A DNA stretch of 64,000 nucleotides from Clostridia bacterium UC5.1-1E11. GTDB taxonomy: Bacteria > Bacillota > Clostridia > Oscillospirales > Acutalibacteraceae. Below, in pieces: positions 1 through 9,379 of this stretch (its first letter is position 1; each line of letters starts with the position of its first letter). Where the stretch lies: contig BCAA01000008.1 of the NCBI GenBank assembly GCA_001305115.1, forward strand, positions 62,001 to 126,000. The letters run 5' to 3'. The notes below the pieces were generated by a model that saw only the letters and a list, made by a program, of their open reading frames with translations, did not search any database and was not told where the DNA came from. The translations under genes and the position numbers were made by a program.

Positions 1-385
1 GCATGTAGCGTGTCCAGACTGCCTCTGTGATCAAGAGCCCTTTTTGCTCTGCCAATGTGAATACTTCTTCTGCTTGCCTGCGGTTGACAGTAAACGCCTT
101 TTCGCAAAGGACATGTTTTCCATAATTTAGACAGAGCATTGCATGTTCGTAATGATGGGAATGCGGCGTGGCGATATATACGAGGTCTGTGCCGCCGTCT
201 GCCAGCATGTCTTCATAGGAACCATAAGCTTTTGTAAAGCCATAGGTCTTTGCAAAGGCTTGCGCCCGATTTAAGTCGCGAGCCGCTACAGCATAGGAAG
301 TCACATCATCCATTTTTGCAAGGGTTTCTGCCATTGTCGCCGCGATTCTTCCCGCGCCGAGGATGGAAACCTTGAGCTTGTCCAT
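1..385 (-). CDS. Gfo/Idh/MocA family oxidoreductase, N-terminal part (runs off window)
   Basis: The reverse strand opens with MDKLKVSILGAGRIAATMAE, a Rossmann NAD(P)-binding start with a GxGxIA glycine motif. The family hallmark follows: IATPHSHHYEHA and then CEKAFTVN, where EKAF stands for the usual EKP of the cofactor/substrate site. About 128 residues are visible of a usual 320-350; the C-terminal domain lies left of the window. The ATG at 385 is chosen because a clean GGGAGG lies just upstream. Family members are NAD(P)-dependent dehydrogenases of sugars, inositols or bile pigments; the substrate cannot be told from this fragment. Confidence 0.88.
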   Translation of the reverse strand, partial: MDKLKVSILGAGRIAATMAETLAKMDDVTSYAVAARDLNRAQAFAKTYGFTKAYGSYEDMLADGGTDLVYIATPHSHHYEHAMLCLNYGKHVLCEKAFTVNRRQAEEVFTLAEQKGLLITEAVWTRYM

Positions 386-514
386 AAGAATACCTCCCAG
401 TCTATTTAACGATCTAAGACTACCTTTATTATAAAAAAAGTCATTGGGTAACGCAATAGAAACGGGCAGAAAAAGGAATCACAGCAGAATCCTTCTTACA
501 TCATTCGTTATAAG

Positions 515-557
515 AAAGACGCTTTCTTCTGCTTTTAAGCATTTAGAAAGCGTCTTT
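515..557 (-). terminator. Intrinsic terminator of the nfeD-flotillin operon
   Basis: A perfect 13-bp inverted repeat (515-527 with 545-557, 17-nt loop) is followed on the minus strand by a short T-rich stretch. It lies about 58 bp past the restored flotillin stop at 615. The unrestored flotillin frame would read straight through it. Confidence 0.7.
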
Positions 558-614
558 TGAATGGGAGGATTTGTGCATACTTCTATTACAGATTCGGTTG
601 AAAAAGCTCCTTTT

Positions 615-2215
615 TTATCGGAGCGGTTCCCCGTTTTGTTCAGGCGATTTGCCTTCAGGGAGTCCGGAAACGTCCATATGGATTTTTTGGTTGTCTTTCC
701 TTCGAAGGTATTCGCGCGCATAACCTCCGTCATGTCGAACCCCACGGTGTCCTTCAAGGCCTCATTTACCGCCTTGAGAGCGCCGACGGTGTATCGAGCT
801 ACGTCGGCTGCGCCGCTTGCATCACCTTCTCTACCGGAACCGTCGATGATGGTAATATTCCCAATCTTCGCCATGGGTTCCGCAATGGCGCGGGCGATTT
901 CTGGAAGTTTATCAATGACCATCTGTAGTTTACCGGCATCATTCATCTTAGCAAGAGCTTCTGCCTTCTTTTCCAGAGCTTCCGCCTCCGCAAGCCCCAG
1001 CTGCCGGACTGCCTCTGCCTGGGCCAGGCCCTGCTTTTCCGTCACGGCAGCCTGTGCAGCGCCCTCTTGACGAATCCGTTCCGCTTGCGCCTCTGCGTCC
1101 AGTTTTTTAGCTGCTGCTTGTGCAGCAGCATCCAATTTACGGGCTTCGGCCTCTGCCTCCGCCTTTTTAATCATAGCGATCTTCTGCGCTTCTGCAGCGA
1201 GTTCAGCCTTTTGCTTTTCAGCTTCAGACGGTTTGATGACGGTTTCCATCAGTTCGGCTTCTTTACGTTCGGCCTTCCGTTTTGCCAATTCGATGTTTTT
1301 CTGTTCCGCAGCAATTTGAATCTGGATCTCTGCTTCGCGGACTTCTCGTGCACGCTGTTCCTTAAGGACGTTTGCATCCATTTCCGTGTTAGTGATGTCT
1401 TTCAGGGTGACATTTTGTTGGATGTTGTAAGCGGCATCCGAAATGGCGCGTGTAGTTTGGCGTTCCTTCTCGAAGTTGAGCTTTTTAATATCAGCTTCCT
1501 TTTGCGCTTCTGCCATGCGCGCTTCCGCTTCCAAACGCGCCTGCTCTCCTGCACGGCGTGCTTCAGAGGTTTTAATCATGCTCTCTTTGATTGCTTCTGC
1601 CTGTGCAATTTCCGCATCACGCTTGACCGCAGCAATCTGCGGTTTGCTCAACGCTTCAAAATAGCCATTCTGGTCGCCAATCCCTTTGATTGTAAAGGAT
1701 TTCAATTCCAGGCCCAATTCGGAGAGCTGATCCTCCGCCACCTCTTTGACACGCTCGGAAAACGTCTTGCGGTCTTTGTAGAGCTGTTCCGCAGTCATGT
1801 CGGCGATAATCTCGCGGAGACGGCCTTCACAGACATCCCGCGCAGTTTCCATAATATGCTGCTTGGTTTCCTCTTCACGGCCGCAGTTAAACTGCTCCAC
1901 CGCGGAGCGAATCATGCTCTCCTCGTTTTTGATCTTGACAACGACTGTGCCGTTCGCCTCAATTGGAACAGCATCCGAGGTCAAAGTTCCCTGCATATTT
2001 ACGTCAAAGCTGATGTTTTCCAATGTCACATAGTCGATTCGCTGTAGGACCGGAATGACCATAATGCCGCCGCCGGTGATGACCTTTGCGCGGCCTAATC
2101 CGGTCACAATCGCCGCCTTGTCAGCCGGAACCTTTTTCCATGTGGAAAAAATTGCAATCAGGATAATTAAAAGTGCTGCGACGACAATCCCAACGGTAAT
2201 CAAAACTTCAGGCAT
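615..2215 (-). CDS. floA: Flotillin-family (SPFH/band 7) membrane scaffold protein, frameshifted near its 3' end
   Basis: The protein has one N-terminal membrane segment (VLITVGIVVAALLIILIAIF), an SPFH/band-7 domain (about residues 30-200) and a long Ala/Glu/Lys-rich coiled coil with repeated EAEA/AQAE units (about 200-430). It ends in a conserved tail containing GNITIIDG and GFDMTEVMRANTFEG. Flotillins organise lipid-ordered membrane microdomains. The ATG at 2215 is preferred to the one at 2221 because GGGAG is then 7 nt upstream. The six-T run at 683-688 breaks the frame. One more base restores an ending in SPEQNGEPLR and a stop at 615; the uncorrected frame adds an unrelated tail and stops at 479. 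nfeD lies immediately upstream. The symbol follows Bacillus floA/floT (yqfA/yuaG); the orthologue is not certain. Confidence 0.88.
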
Positions 2216-2228
2216 AATCATTCTCCCT

Positions 2229-2815
2229 TCATTGATCCAAATGCATGGTCATCTGTTCCATGTCCTCCACAGGGCAAACGGTACAGATGCGCTTGTCAGG
2301 GTCTACCCCTACCACAAGGATTCGTTGCCCAACGGGGAGAATATCCTCCTCCACCCATGGGGCCAGCTTTGCGCTGAATGTCACCTTACTGCCGATGGCG
2401 CTGAGCATGGTGATCGTCCCAACAAAATCCTTGCGGATCTCCAGTTTTACAACTCCCTCCTTCCATTTTAGGTCCTGCATGGACTGTGCGAGAGGCCGGC
2501 TTTTTTCAATGGACGGATCACATACCGGCCTAATAGGTAGCAACCAGCGATCCCAGCGATTGCGGCGATGGCAACACCGGCGAACGGAGGAAGTCCCAAA
2601 AGGCATAGGCGGCCGACTGCACCGAAAACGACCACGCCAAAACAAATGCTCATCAGATTGACCGGTGCCGGCCCGTCGAATCCAGAATCGCCGTCAAAGT
2701 CGAGATCGAGATCGAAAGCACTGCCGAGAGCACCAATCAACACATCCAGAAGTGGAACGGCTAGACCGCCCCCGATGCAACAGAGATAGATGATCTGCCA
2801 CGTCTCCAGAGTCAT
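2229..2815 (-). CDS. NfeD-like membrane protein, partner of the flotillin; frameshifted
   Basis: The N-terminal part (from MTLETWQIIYLCCIGGG) has about three membrane segments. The C-terminal part (KEGVVKLEIRKDFVGTITML to PVEDMEQMTMHLDQ) has the length and beta-rich pattern of the NfeD OB-fold. A six-T run at 2501-2506 splits it: the first frame dies in AGLSHSPCRT, while adding one base continues KKSRPLAQSMQDLKWKEG. Start ATG 2815 has a GGGAGGGAGG site. The gap to the flotillin start is 13 nt, and NfeD and flotillin are well-known operon partners, which supports both calls. Confidence 0.8.
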
Positions 2816-2984
2816 AAAACCTCCCTCCCTTTTCTTTATTATACTCTTAAGAAAATATATCTCAATAAAAATTTTTGTTACTTTCATTACAAAAATATAA
2901 TGATCCAAAGAGGAATGTAAGAATTTTTCACAAAGAATGATTTGCCAGTGAAAGACTTAAAAACGCAGACTTTGCTATAAAAAG

Positions 2985-3022
2985 CACCCAAAGGGAATAC
3001 GAAAGGCAAATCCCTTTGGGTG
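2985..3022 (-). terminator. Terminator after the ROK regulator
   Basis: The inverted repeat 2985-2996/3011-3022 (CACCCAAAGGGA and its complement) has a 14-nt loop and is followed on the minus strand by GCTTTTTATAG. It sits 14 bp past the ROK stop codon. Confidence 0.75.
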
Positions 3023-3035
3023 TATGACGCAAAAA

Positions 3036-4271
3036 TCAATCTTCTTTTTCGTGTTTCATCAACTTGGTGGGATCGGATAAAACATTCCGAGCTGCAATGG
3101 CGGCAGCCCCCAACAGGGCGGGGCTTTCAGGCAAACGGTTTACTTCTATGGTAATGTCGTTGTAGACCAATGGATTGATACAGGCGTGTACCTTGTCGCA
3201 TACAATCTGGAGCAGAATATCCGGCGCCACCTCTGCCAATTCGTCTCCGATAACGATCATTCCGGGATTGAATTGGTTGATGAGGTTTACAATTCCAATG
3301 GACAAAAACTCACAGACTTTCTCATATTCTTCGCGTGCCACTCTGTCACCCGCCCGTACCGCTGCGGAGATATTTGCAGATGTCAGGCTATTTTTATCCA
3401 GGACAGAGGATTCTCCTGCCTGTAGGCGGCGGGTGATGTTCTGACAAAACACCAAAAATGAACAATACTTTTCCAAACAACCGCGGTTTCCACATTCACA
3501 GGGGGCACCGCGATAATTGATGGTGTTGTGACCAAACTCGCCGGCAATCCCGCGTTGGCCTAAAACAAGTTTTCCATCGGTGATGATACCGCAGCCGATG
3601 CCTTGGCCTGCCAAAACATAGATCATATTCCGGATACCGTACTCTTTGCTGCGATACCAGAGCTGTGCAAAAGCACTGGCATTTGCATCATTGGTTATGT
3701 AAATTGGAATATCGAACCCCTCAGTCAAAGCTTTTTTAATGGGGAAGTTCTGCCAGCCAGAAAGCTCTGTGACAAAGAGCAATTGATCGCGGTCTTCCCG
3801 GTAAGGTCCCGGCATGGCCATGCATACAGCAGGAATGTTCGTTGCAGCATTTTCGCGCCGAATATCCTGAATGGCGTTTCGAATACGAGAAATGGTATTT
3901 TGTACGTCATCGCGGGGACCGATCGGATACTCCTCCACCGCATAGACTTTTCCCGATAAACCGACAATACTGATATAAAAAGCCCGGCGTGTCATACGAA
4001 TCCCGATGACCTTATACAGCGCATCGTTCAAGGTTACGCCAATGGACCGTCGCCCTTTGCATCCGCTCATCAACCCGGTTTCTACCACAAGGCCACACTC
4101 GATGAATTCCCCAATGATGTTGGTGATCGTAGCCTGTTTCAGCCCGGACAATTGAGCAAGCGTGGCACGGGAGCAAACGCCCTCCTGCCGCAATAGGTCT
4201 GCCACCAGAGCGCGGTTGATCAGCTGGCTCCTTTCCTGGTTAATACTTTTATGTGTGATGATTTCATTCAT
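3036..4271 (-). CDS. ROK-family transcriptional regulator (NagC/XylR type)
   Basis: About 410 residues. An N-terminal winged helix-turn-helix (about residues 20-75, LVADLLRQEGVCSRATLAQL) is fused to a ROK sugar-kinase fold. The sugar-binding motif GIAGEFGHNTI and the zinc motif CECGNRGCLEKYC (three Cys before the last) are complete. The ATP-site-like stretch YVLAGQGIGCGII is present; many ROK regulators bind sugar without kinase activity. Start ATG 4271 is chosen because AGGAG lies 9 nt upstream. No sugar genes are adjacent, so the inducer is unknown. nagA lies about 51 kb away in this window, which does not prove a link. Confidence 0.9.
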   Translation of the reverse strand: MNEIITHKSINQERSQLINRALVADLLRQEGVCSRATLAQLSGLKQATITNIIGEFIECGLVVETGLMSGCKGRRSIGVTLNDALYKVIGIRMTRRAFYISIVGLSGKVYAVEEYPIGPRDDVQNTISRIRNAIQDIRRENAATNIPAVCMAMPGPYREDRDQLLFVTELSGWQNFPIKKALTEGFDIPIYITNDANASAFAQLWYRSKEYGIRNMIYVLAGQGIGCGIITDGKLVLGQRGIAGEFGHNTINYRGAPCECGNRGCLEKYCSFLVFCQNITRRLQAGESSVLDKNSLTSANISAAVRAGDRVAREEYEKVCEFLSIGIVNLINQFNPGMIVIGDELAEVAPDILLQIVCDKVHACINPLVYNDITIEVNRLPESPALLGAAAIAARNVLSDPTKLMKHEKED

Positions 4272-4475
4272 ATCCAAAGACTCCTATACTCCCAAGTTTG
4301 TCTTTTTATACTATACACTTTTTGAAATTAAAATGCTTCTAGTTGAAAAATATCATCTATTTAGATGAAATATTAAACCTGCTTTGTGATCAAATCCAGC
4401 GCATTCATCTTAATAACTGTAATCCAAATGAATCCCGTGACCTTTCTTCACACTTTTCAAGAAATCGGGAACGAC

Positions 4476-5120
4476 TTATCCAAATGAAAATGGGAAAACA
4501 AAATGAAGCGCAAATGCAAGAACGATACCAATTATTATCATGCAAATAGTGTTGATTGCAGTGTCGCGCTTCATCACGATGATTCCGCAAACAAAGACGA
4601 ATAGCTCTAATATGGAGCGTACTTCAAAATAAATCCACCCATACACAAATGTCATATGAAACAAAACCGCAACAATTGCTGCTGAAATGACAAGAGATAC
4701 ATGCCCCTTTCCTTTTGCATACCAACAAACAAACGCTAATAATGGAGAAATAACTGTAAATCCAAACCAAATCATTGCATAGCTTGCCGGGAAAAAGCCA
4801 GCTATAAAAGCAGAATATAAATAATAGCTTGTAATCATGCCGAGAAAAAACAAAAATACATTTATCGCCGCTCTAAATGGCGAATGACTGTAAAGTGATA
4901 TACATAAAGCAATTAACACCCAAATAGAAAATCTTCCCAAAAAGTTTCTGATGTCTAAATATTGAACGATAAAAGGCAATTCGTTTGATGCAGTCGTATC
5001 GAAAAATTTTGAGACAATCCCTAAAGCGATTCCAAAAATTAAAATAGCAAACGTATTTGTGATTTTTTTGCTCGTTGATATTTGCTTATCTACACGCCGA
5101 ATACAATCTAAAAAAGACAT
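4476..5120 (-). CDS. Polytopic membrane protein of unknown function
   Basis: A 214-residue protein with about six hydrophobic segments separated by very short loops (for example AILIFGIALGIVSKFF, VLIALCISLYS, TVISPLLAFVCW). I do not recognise the family. The coding sequence is visibly more AT-rich than its neighbours and uses many AAA/ATA/TTT codons, which hints at recent acquisition. It sits alone between the ROK regulator and an AI-2E family transporter, with no shared promoter evident. Confidence 0.7.
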   Translation of the reverse strand: MSFLDCIRRVDKQISTSKKITNTFAILIFGIALGIVSKFFDTTASNELPFIVQYLDIRNFLGRFSIWVLIALCISLYSHSPFRAAINVFLFFLGMITSYYLYSAFIAGFFPASYAMIWFGFTVISPLLAFVCWYAKGKGHVSLVISAAIVAVLFHMTFVYGWIYFEVRSILELFVFVCGIIVMKRDTAINTICMIIIGIVLAFALHFVFPFSFG

Positions 5121-5401
5121 ATTGATCTCCTATAATATCCAATTATCCGACTTTTTAATCCCGAGATCATGATTGCTTTCCCATGTTCTACTGCTTATGT
5201 AGGACATCCTATTTCTTTATTTCCTTCCCTTGCATACGGAAAATGGCAATAATGTGGGCTATTTATTTTGACTCGAAATTCATAGCAGTCATCTTGGAGA
5301 GGAGCGAAAATATGGATACATACAAAAGGAGTAACGGTAGAATTGTTATTTGCCAGATGGTATCTTTGGACTTCCGGATTTTCATTTCTATACACTTGCA
5401 T

Positions 5402-6633
5402 TTATGGCTCCTCTGTATCCAGAGAAGCGTCGGCTGGGGCTGCCAGGCAGTTTTTCTCCACTTGAAGGTCGGTAATGCCCTTTTTCTGCAGGAAATCGCG
5501 TGTCGCTGTGCGCAGGAGCGTATATACGACGGAAAAAGTGGAACCCCCATTAAGATCCCTGGGATTCCCCACAGGTTTCCACACACCAGGATGGCAAGCA
5601 ATACCCAAATGCCGGGGAGGCCGATAGAAGTACCCACCACACGGGGATAGATCAGATTGCCTTCTACCTGCTGTAGAATCACTAGGAAAATCAGGAACCA
5701 GAGGCAATACAATGGGTCGATAATCAGTAGAATAAATGCGCCGATTGCCCCTCCGAGATAGGCGCCCAAAATGGGAATCAGGCTGGTCAAAGAGACGATC
5801 ACGCTGATGAGCAGAGCGTATGGCAGCCGGATGATACTCATGCCGAGATAGCACAGGCAACCGAGAATCAACGCCTCCGTCACTTGCCCAGTGACAAAGC
5901 CAGAAAAGATATTGCTGGCAAGGCTGCCCACAGAAATCACCTTTTGGGCCCGTTTGGGAGGCAAAAAAGCGTACAATACGCGCTTTAAATTTTTGATGAG
6001 TTTTTCTTTACTGAACAGCATGTAAACGGCAAAGATCAAGCTCATCACAAAGGTGAGAACCCCGGACGCGACACCCATTGTAGCCGTTGCAACAGACCCC
6101 ACTAAGTCCGTTGTGACTTGGGAGGCCTGTGTGAGAAACGAAGTCCAATCGATCTGCATAACGGTTTCTTTCAGTTGATCGAGATCGAATTTGGTGAGGA
6201 CCTCGTTTAACCAATTTGTAAAAGTTACGACATAGCTTGGAATAGCGGCTGTTAGAATTTGAATGGAATTGGCCAGCTCTGGAACGACAAAGAAGATAAT
6301 TCCGCCTAAAATCAGGAATACTGCAATAAAGGAGAAAAGGACGCAAATGCCGCGGCCACACTTCCGCCAAATCTTTGAATTTTTCCGTTTTAAGAATCCA
6401 AAGATGCGATCTTCAAATAGCTTTAACAGTACGTTGAGCACAAACGCAACCGCAATCCCAAGCAAAAATGGGCTGAACAACGAAAACAAGGTGCTCAAAA
6501 AGGAGCCAGCCTGCTCCAAATGAAAGACGATATAGATTAAGGCAACTGTAAAGGTTACCAGCAACATCGCTGCTTTTATGGTTTTTGCGAAAATTTGGGA
6601 TCGTCGATCCATTCCTTTAATTTCATACTCCAT
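5402..6633 (-). CDS. AI-2E family transporter (PerM/TqsA type), frameshifted near the C-terminus
   Basis: About 410 residues after correction. It has the family's eight-helix layout: paired N-terminal helices, a cytoplasmic region at about residues 150-210, and the conserved C-terminal stretch with IPILGAYLGGAIGAF and PRVVGTSIGLPGIWVLLAIL. Family members export autoinducer-2 or carry Na+/H+ antiport; which one this does cannot be told. The five-A run at 5533-5537 (plus strand) breaks the frame just after GIPGILMGVPLF. Adding one base restores SVVYTLLRTATRDFLQKKGI and a stop at 5402, whereas the raw frame runs on to 5263. Confidence 0.85.
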
Positions 6634-6851
6634 GCCTTCCTACACCTGAAATGTACGGGATACGCCGCCTTATCCTTTATTCAATCACACTCTACCGTAT
6701 TCCCCTATGGATGTCAAGTTATTCCAGTTAAGAAATCTAGACGGATTCTTTTCTAAAGTATGTTGCGCGCGAAGGCTTGAAAAAAGTGCGATTCAAGGAT
6801 ATGATGAGAGAAACAGGATGAAACATCCTTGTTATAGAAAGAAGGGGTTTT

Positions 6852-7379
6852 ATGGAACTAATGGAAGCAATCCGTGCGCGAAAGAGCTACCGGAATCAAT
6901 TTGAAGACACGCCCGTACCCCGCAATGATCTTCGAGAAATTTTGGAAGCTGGTGTGGCGGCCCCCTCGGGCTGCAATATGCAGACAACCCAGTTTATCGG
7001 AGTGGACGATCCGGTCCTTGTCAAGCGGCTTGCGGAAATCTACGGAAAAGAATGGGCCTTGACAGCGCCTGCAGCAATCCTTGTGTTAACCAAGGAAACA
7101 ATGTCTCCGAGTGGCGTTTCCTACCATATTCACGATTATTCCGCAGCGATGGAAAATCTTCTGTTGGCGATCACGGCGAAAGGATATGCCTCTGTATGGG
7201 TGGAAGGACAGATTCGAGGCGAACGCGCCAGAGAGATGGGCCGCCTTCTCGGAGTACCGGAGGAACTCACAGTAGCGGTGTATCTGCCAGTAGGGGTTCC
7301 GGCAAAGCCCATGGCGGAAGCAGTGAAAAAACCTTTTGAAGAGCGGGCGTGGTTTAACGGTTATCAAAAGGAATCGTAG
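6852..7379 (+). CDS. Nitroreductase family protein
   Basis: 175 residues. It opens with MELMEAIRARKSYRNQFEDT, the FMN phosphate-binding start typical of nitroreductases (RxSxR), followed by AAPSGCNMQTTQF and a C-terminal VYLPVGVPAKPM matching the usual LPIGxP motif. These homodimeric FMN enzymes reduce nitro groups, quinones or flavins with NAD(P)H. The length is at the short end for the family. An AGAAGGGG site precedes the ATG. It is followed closely by a small membrane protein gene. Confidence 0.88.
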   Translation: MELMEAIRARKSYRNQFEDTPVPRNDLREILEAGVAAPSGCNMQTTQFIGVDDPVLVKRLAEIYGKEWALTAPAAILVLTKETMSPSGVSYHIHDYSAAMENLLLAITAKGYASVWVEGQIRGERAREMGRLLGVPEELTVAVYLPVGVPAKPMAEAVKKPFEERAWFNGYQKES

Positions 7380-7411
7380 GGCTTTCGATTGACAGAAAGG
7401 TGGCGGATGGT

Positions 7412-7657
7412 ATGAATAAATGGTTTTCTTATGCAAATGAATATGTAAAGCAGTCCGATTGGAAGGACTTTGCCCTGGTCAAACTCTGCCTGTGCTCTGC
7501 GGGGGTTATGATTGGAATATCGCTGACAAAGAAAGCAAAGAAACTGGCGGCGTTCGGGGCCATGGCAGTATTCATTGCCACCTATCTCCCTTTGATAATC
7601 AAATTTTTGAGGATTGTGACAGCGGGACAAACACGAAACAAATCGTTTACACGCTGA
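7412..7657 (+). CDS. Small two-helix membrane protein
   Basis: About 81 residues (MNKWFSYANEYVKQSDWKDF), with two hydrophobic segments (VKLCLCSAGVMIGISL and AAFGAMAVFIATYLPLIIKF) and a short basic tail. Similar 80-residue proteins with the YxxKSDWKD start are common in Clostridia. I recall them being labelled as a phosphate ABC permease, but nothing here shows transport. Start 7412 is chosen because GAAAGGTGG lies 8 nt upstream. Confidence 0.72.
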   Translation: MNKWFSYANEYVKQSDWKDFALVKLCLCSAGVMIGISLTKKAKKLAAFGAMAVFIATYLPLIIKFLRIVTAGQTRNKSFTR

Positions 7658-7676
7658 ACACGAGGAAAGGAAATCT

Positions 7677-8176
7677 GTGACCATCGAGACTGAACGACTA
7701 CTCCTATGTCTTTTGAACGCGCGGCAGCTGCACCTGTGGTTTTCCGACCTGCCGGCCCTGGAACGTGAATGGGATTGCCATTATGATGGCGAGCCTGTAG
7801 AGGGCGTATTTCGAGAGATTGTGCAGCAGCAGTGGAAAATCACTTCCAGAGATCCACGAAACGCCCTGTTTCACAGCTTTTGGATTTTGCTGCGAAAGGC
7901 GGATCGCACAGTGGTAGGGACAATCGATTTTAAAGCGCCTCCGAATGCGCGCGGCGAAATAGAAATTGGTTATGGGCTGGGCGGCGCGTATGAGCGCCGA
8001 GGATATATGACCGAGGCAGTGAACGCTCTGTGCAACTGGGCGCTTCAACGGGAGGATGTCGAAAGCATCCTGGCAGAGACGGAGCAACAAAACCGCCCAT
8101 CACAGAGGGTCCTACAGCGCTGCCAGTTTATTCTGGAACACGAAGGCCCTACCCTCTGGTGGAGAAGAAAAAATAA
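7677..8176 (+). CDS. GNAT-family N-acetyltransferase (RimJ/RimL-like), probable frameshift at the end
   Basis: The start TIETERLLLCLLNARQL, the acetyl-CoA region IEIGYGLGGAYERRGYMTEAV and the closing NRPSQRVLQRCQF are classic GNAT motifs. The raw frame runs to 8264 with a poor tail. One more A in the run 8168-8173 would end the protein at 8176 right after GPTLWWRRKK, where homologues usually stop. GTG 7677 follows GAGGAAAGG. Acetyl-group acceptor unknown (protein N-terminus, antibiotic or metabolite). Confidence 0.78.
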
Positions 8177-8325
8177 TCGTGTGCGGCGGTTGTCTGGAAA
8201 GGGCTTCGGCCGCGCTATTTTTAGGGGAATAATCCATCAATTGCTGAGGAGATGTTTTTTCTAAATTGCACTTGAGGCATATAAAGAAAGTATTCGATTT
8301 TAGGAAGGGGCAGAAGACCAAACGA

Positions 8326-8366
8326 AAAGCGCACAGCCACCTGGCAGTCAGGTGATTGTGCGCTTT
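8326..8366. terminator. Bidirectional terminator-like hairpin
   Basis: AAAGCGCACA (8326-8335) pairs with TGTGCGCTTT ending at 8366, with an inner CACCTG/CAGGTG stem. It lies between the converging acetyltransferase and 8496-8855 genes and can serve both. Confidence 0.7.
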
Positions 8367-8495
8367 ATCCCCTGAAGAGCGTTTGAAAAGAATATAAAGG
8401 GAAGACTTTTGATTTGGGTGAAACAACTTCTTCGCCGGGAACAAACGATGCTTGGCCGACGAAACTTCACTCGAATACAGCGGCCGTGTATCCCC

Positions 8496-8855
8496 TTATT
8501 TCAGGAGGAGCTCTTTCTTTTCCAGAATGGCTTCTACAGCCGCACAAGCAGGGCAATCACAATATTTTGCGCCAGCAGCTTTGATCTCGTTTGCATGTGT
8601 GACAATGCCTTTAGCGGTATCCGCGCCAAAGTACTGCATACCAGCGTCGGAACTAGCAAAGCCAATTAAATTGTCGATCGGCATGATGTCCGCTTCGAGC
8701 TCTGCTACATACTTTTTGGCCTCAGCAGATTCTTTTTCAGTCCCGATCGCATCCAGCCAAGCCTGCGCGGCAGCTTTTGCTTCGCTGCAACAGGTGGGGG
8801 CGTTGATTAATTCACGCGTCTTTTCAACAACAACATCCAATGATTCTTTATTCAT
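8496..8855 (-). CDS. Conserved clostridial 119-residue protein with a CxCPxC motif
   Basis: MNKESLDVVVEKTRELINAP opens a mostly helical small protein. It carries a CC pair (residues 22-23) and a C-terminal AGAKYCDCPACAAVEAILEKK, so metal or disulfide binding is possible. I recall close relatives in Clostridia labelled as a molecular chaperone (Hsp90), but nothing in this sequence resembles Hsp90 and the label should not be copied. No membrane segment or signal peptide. It is monocistronic, with hairpin 8326-8366 beyond its stop. Confidence 0.75.
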   Translation of the reverse strand: MNKESLDVVVEKTRELINAPTCCSEAKAAAQAWLDAIGTEKESAEAKKYVAELEADIMPIDNLIGFASSDAGMQYFGADTAKGIVTHANEIKAAGAKYCDCPACAAVEAILEKKELLLK

Positions 8856-8959
8856 GATGGATTTTCCTTCTTTCTTATGAAATATATCTATATTCTAGCA
8901 GAATTCTTTCGCAATTACAATGCAAATTTACATTGTCAAAGGAAACTGCAAAAAAAAGG

Positions 8960-8989
8960 TTGACAAACCAACCGAATGTGGGATATATT
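8960..8989 (+). promoter_or_regulatory. Promoter of the T-box/ilv transcript
   Basis: TTGACA (8960-8965), an 18-bp spacer, then TATATT (8984-8989). Transcription would start about 9000, just before the T-box leader. Confidence 0.65.
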
Positions 8990-9039
8990 GATACTAATAA
9001 AATTTCATAAGAAATCGTTGCTTTTAAGCATGATTTTGC

Positions 9040-9300
9040 GTAGATGGGGACGGAATGCATTCCTTTCGCCACAGAGAGCCGCCGGTTGGTGTGAGGCGGT
9101 GCGGAATTTGCAGGACATCGCCCCGGAGCAGGCGGCTGAACCCCTCATTTGGTGTAAGTAGGCGCGTCCGGTTTCTCACCGTTAGAGGAGAGTGTATTGC
9201 TAGATACACGTGAGCGGTTGCATTGTGCAGCACTTAGAGTGGTACCGCGGAGCTAAAATAGCCTTCGTCTCTAATAACAGAGATGGAGGCTTTTTGTTTT
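9040..9300 (+). promoter_or_regulatory. T-box riboswitch controlling ilvB
   Basis: The leader shows the T-box core AGAGTGGTACCGCGG at 9236-9250. Directly after it comes a terminator (9260-9271 pairing with 9280-9291 through two wobbles) ending in TTTTTGTTTT. A long GC-rich stem I region with AGAGAGCCGCCGGTTGGTG lies at 9070-9105. Uncharged tRNA would stabilise the antiterminator and allow ilvB transcription. The specifier is not certain: CTC (Leu) or ATT (Ile) in GAACCCCTCATTTGG near 9138-9152 are the candidates, both fitting a branched-chain operon. Confidence 0.9.
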
Positions 9301-9379
9301 GTCTGCAAGAGGAAAACGATGTGTACAGGGTCTTTTGAAATAGGAATAACAGGAAGAGATTTGTCAGGAGGAATGGACT

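Noticed and set aside
1067-2047. Plus-strand open frame of 326 codons
   Set aside because: Antisense to the repetitive coiled coil of the flotillin, which creates long shadow frames.
8496-8855. Hsp90 label for the 119-residue protein
   Set aside because: No Hsp90 ATPase motif or size; the label circulates in databases but the sequence does not support it.
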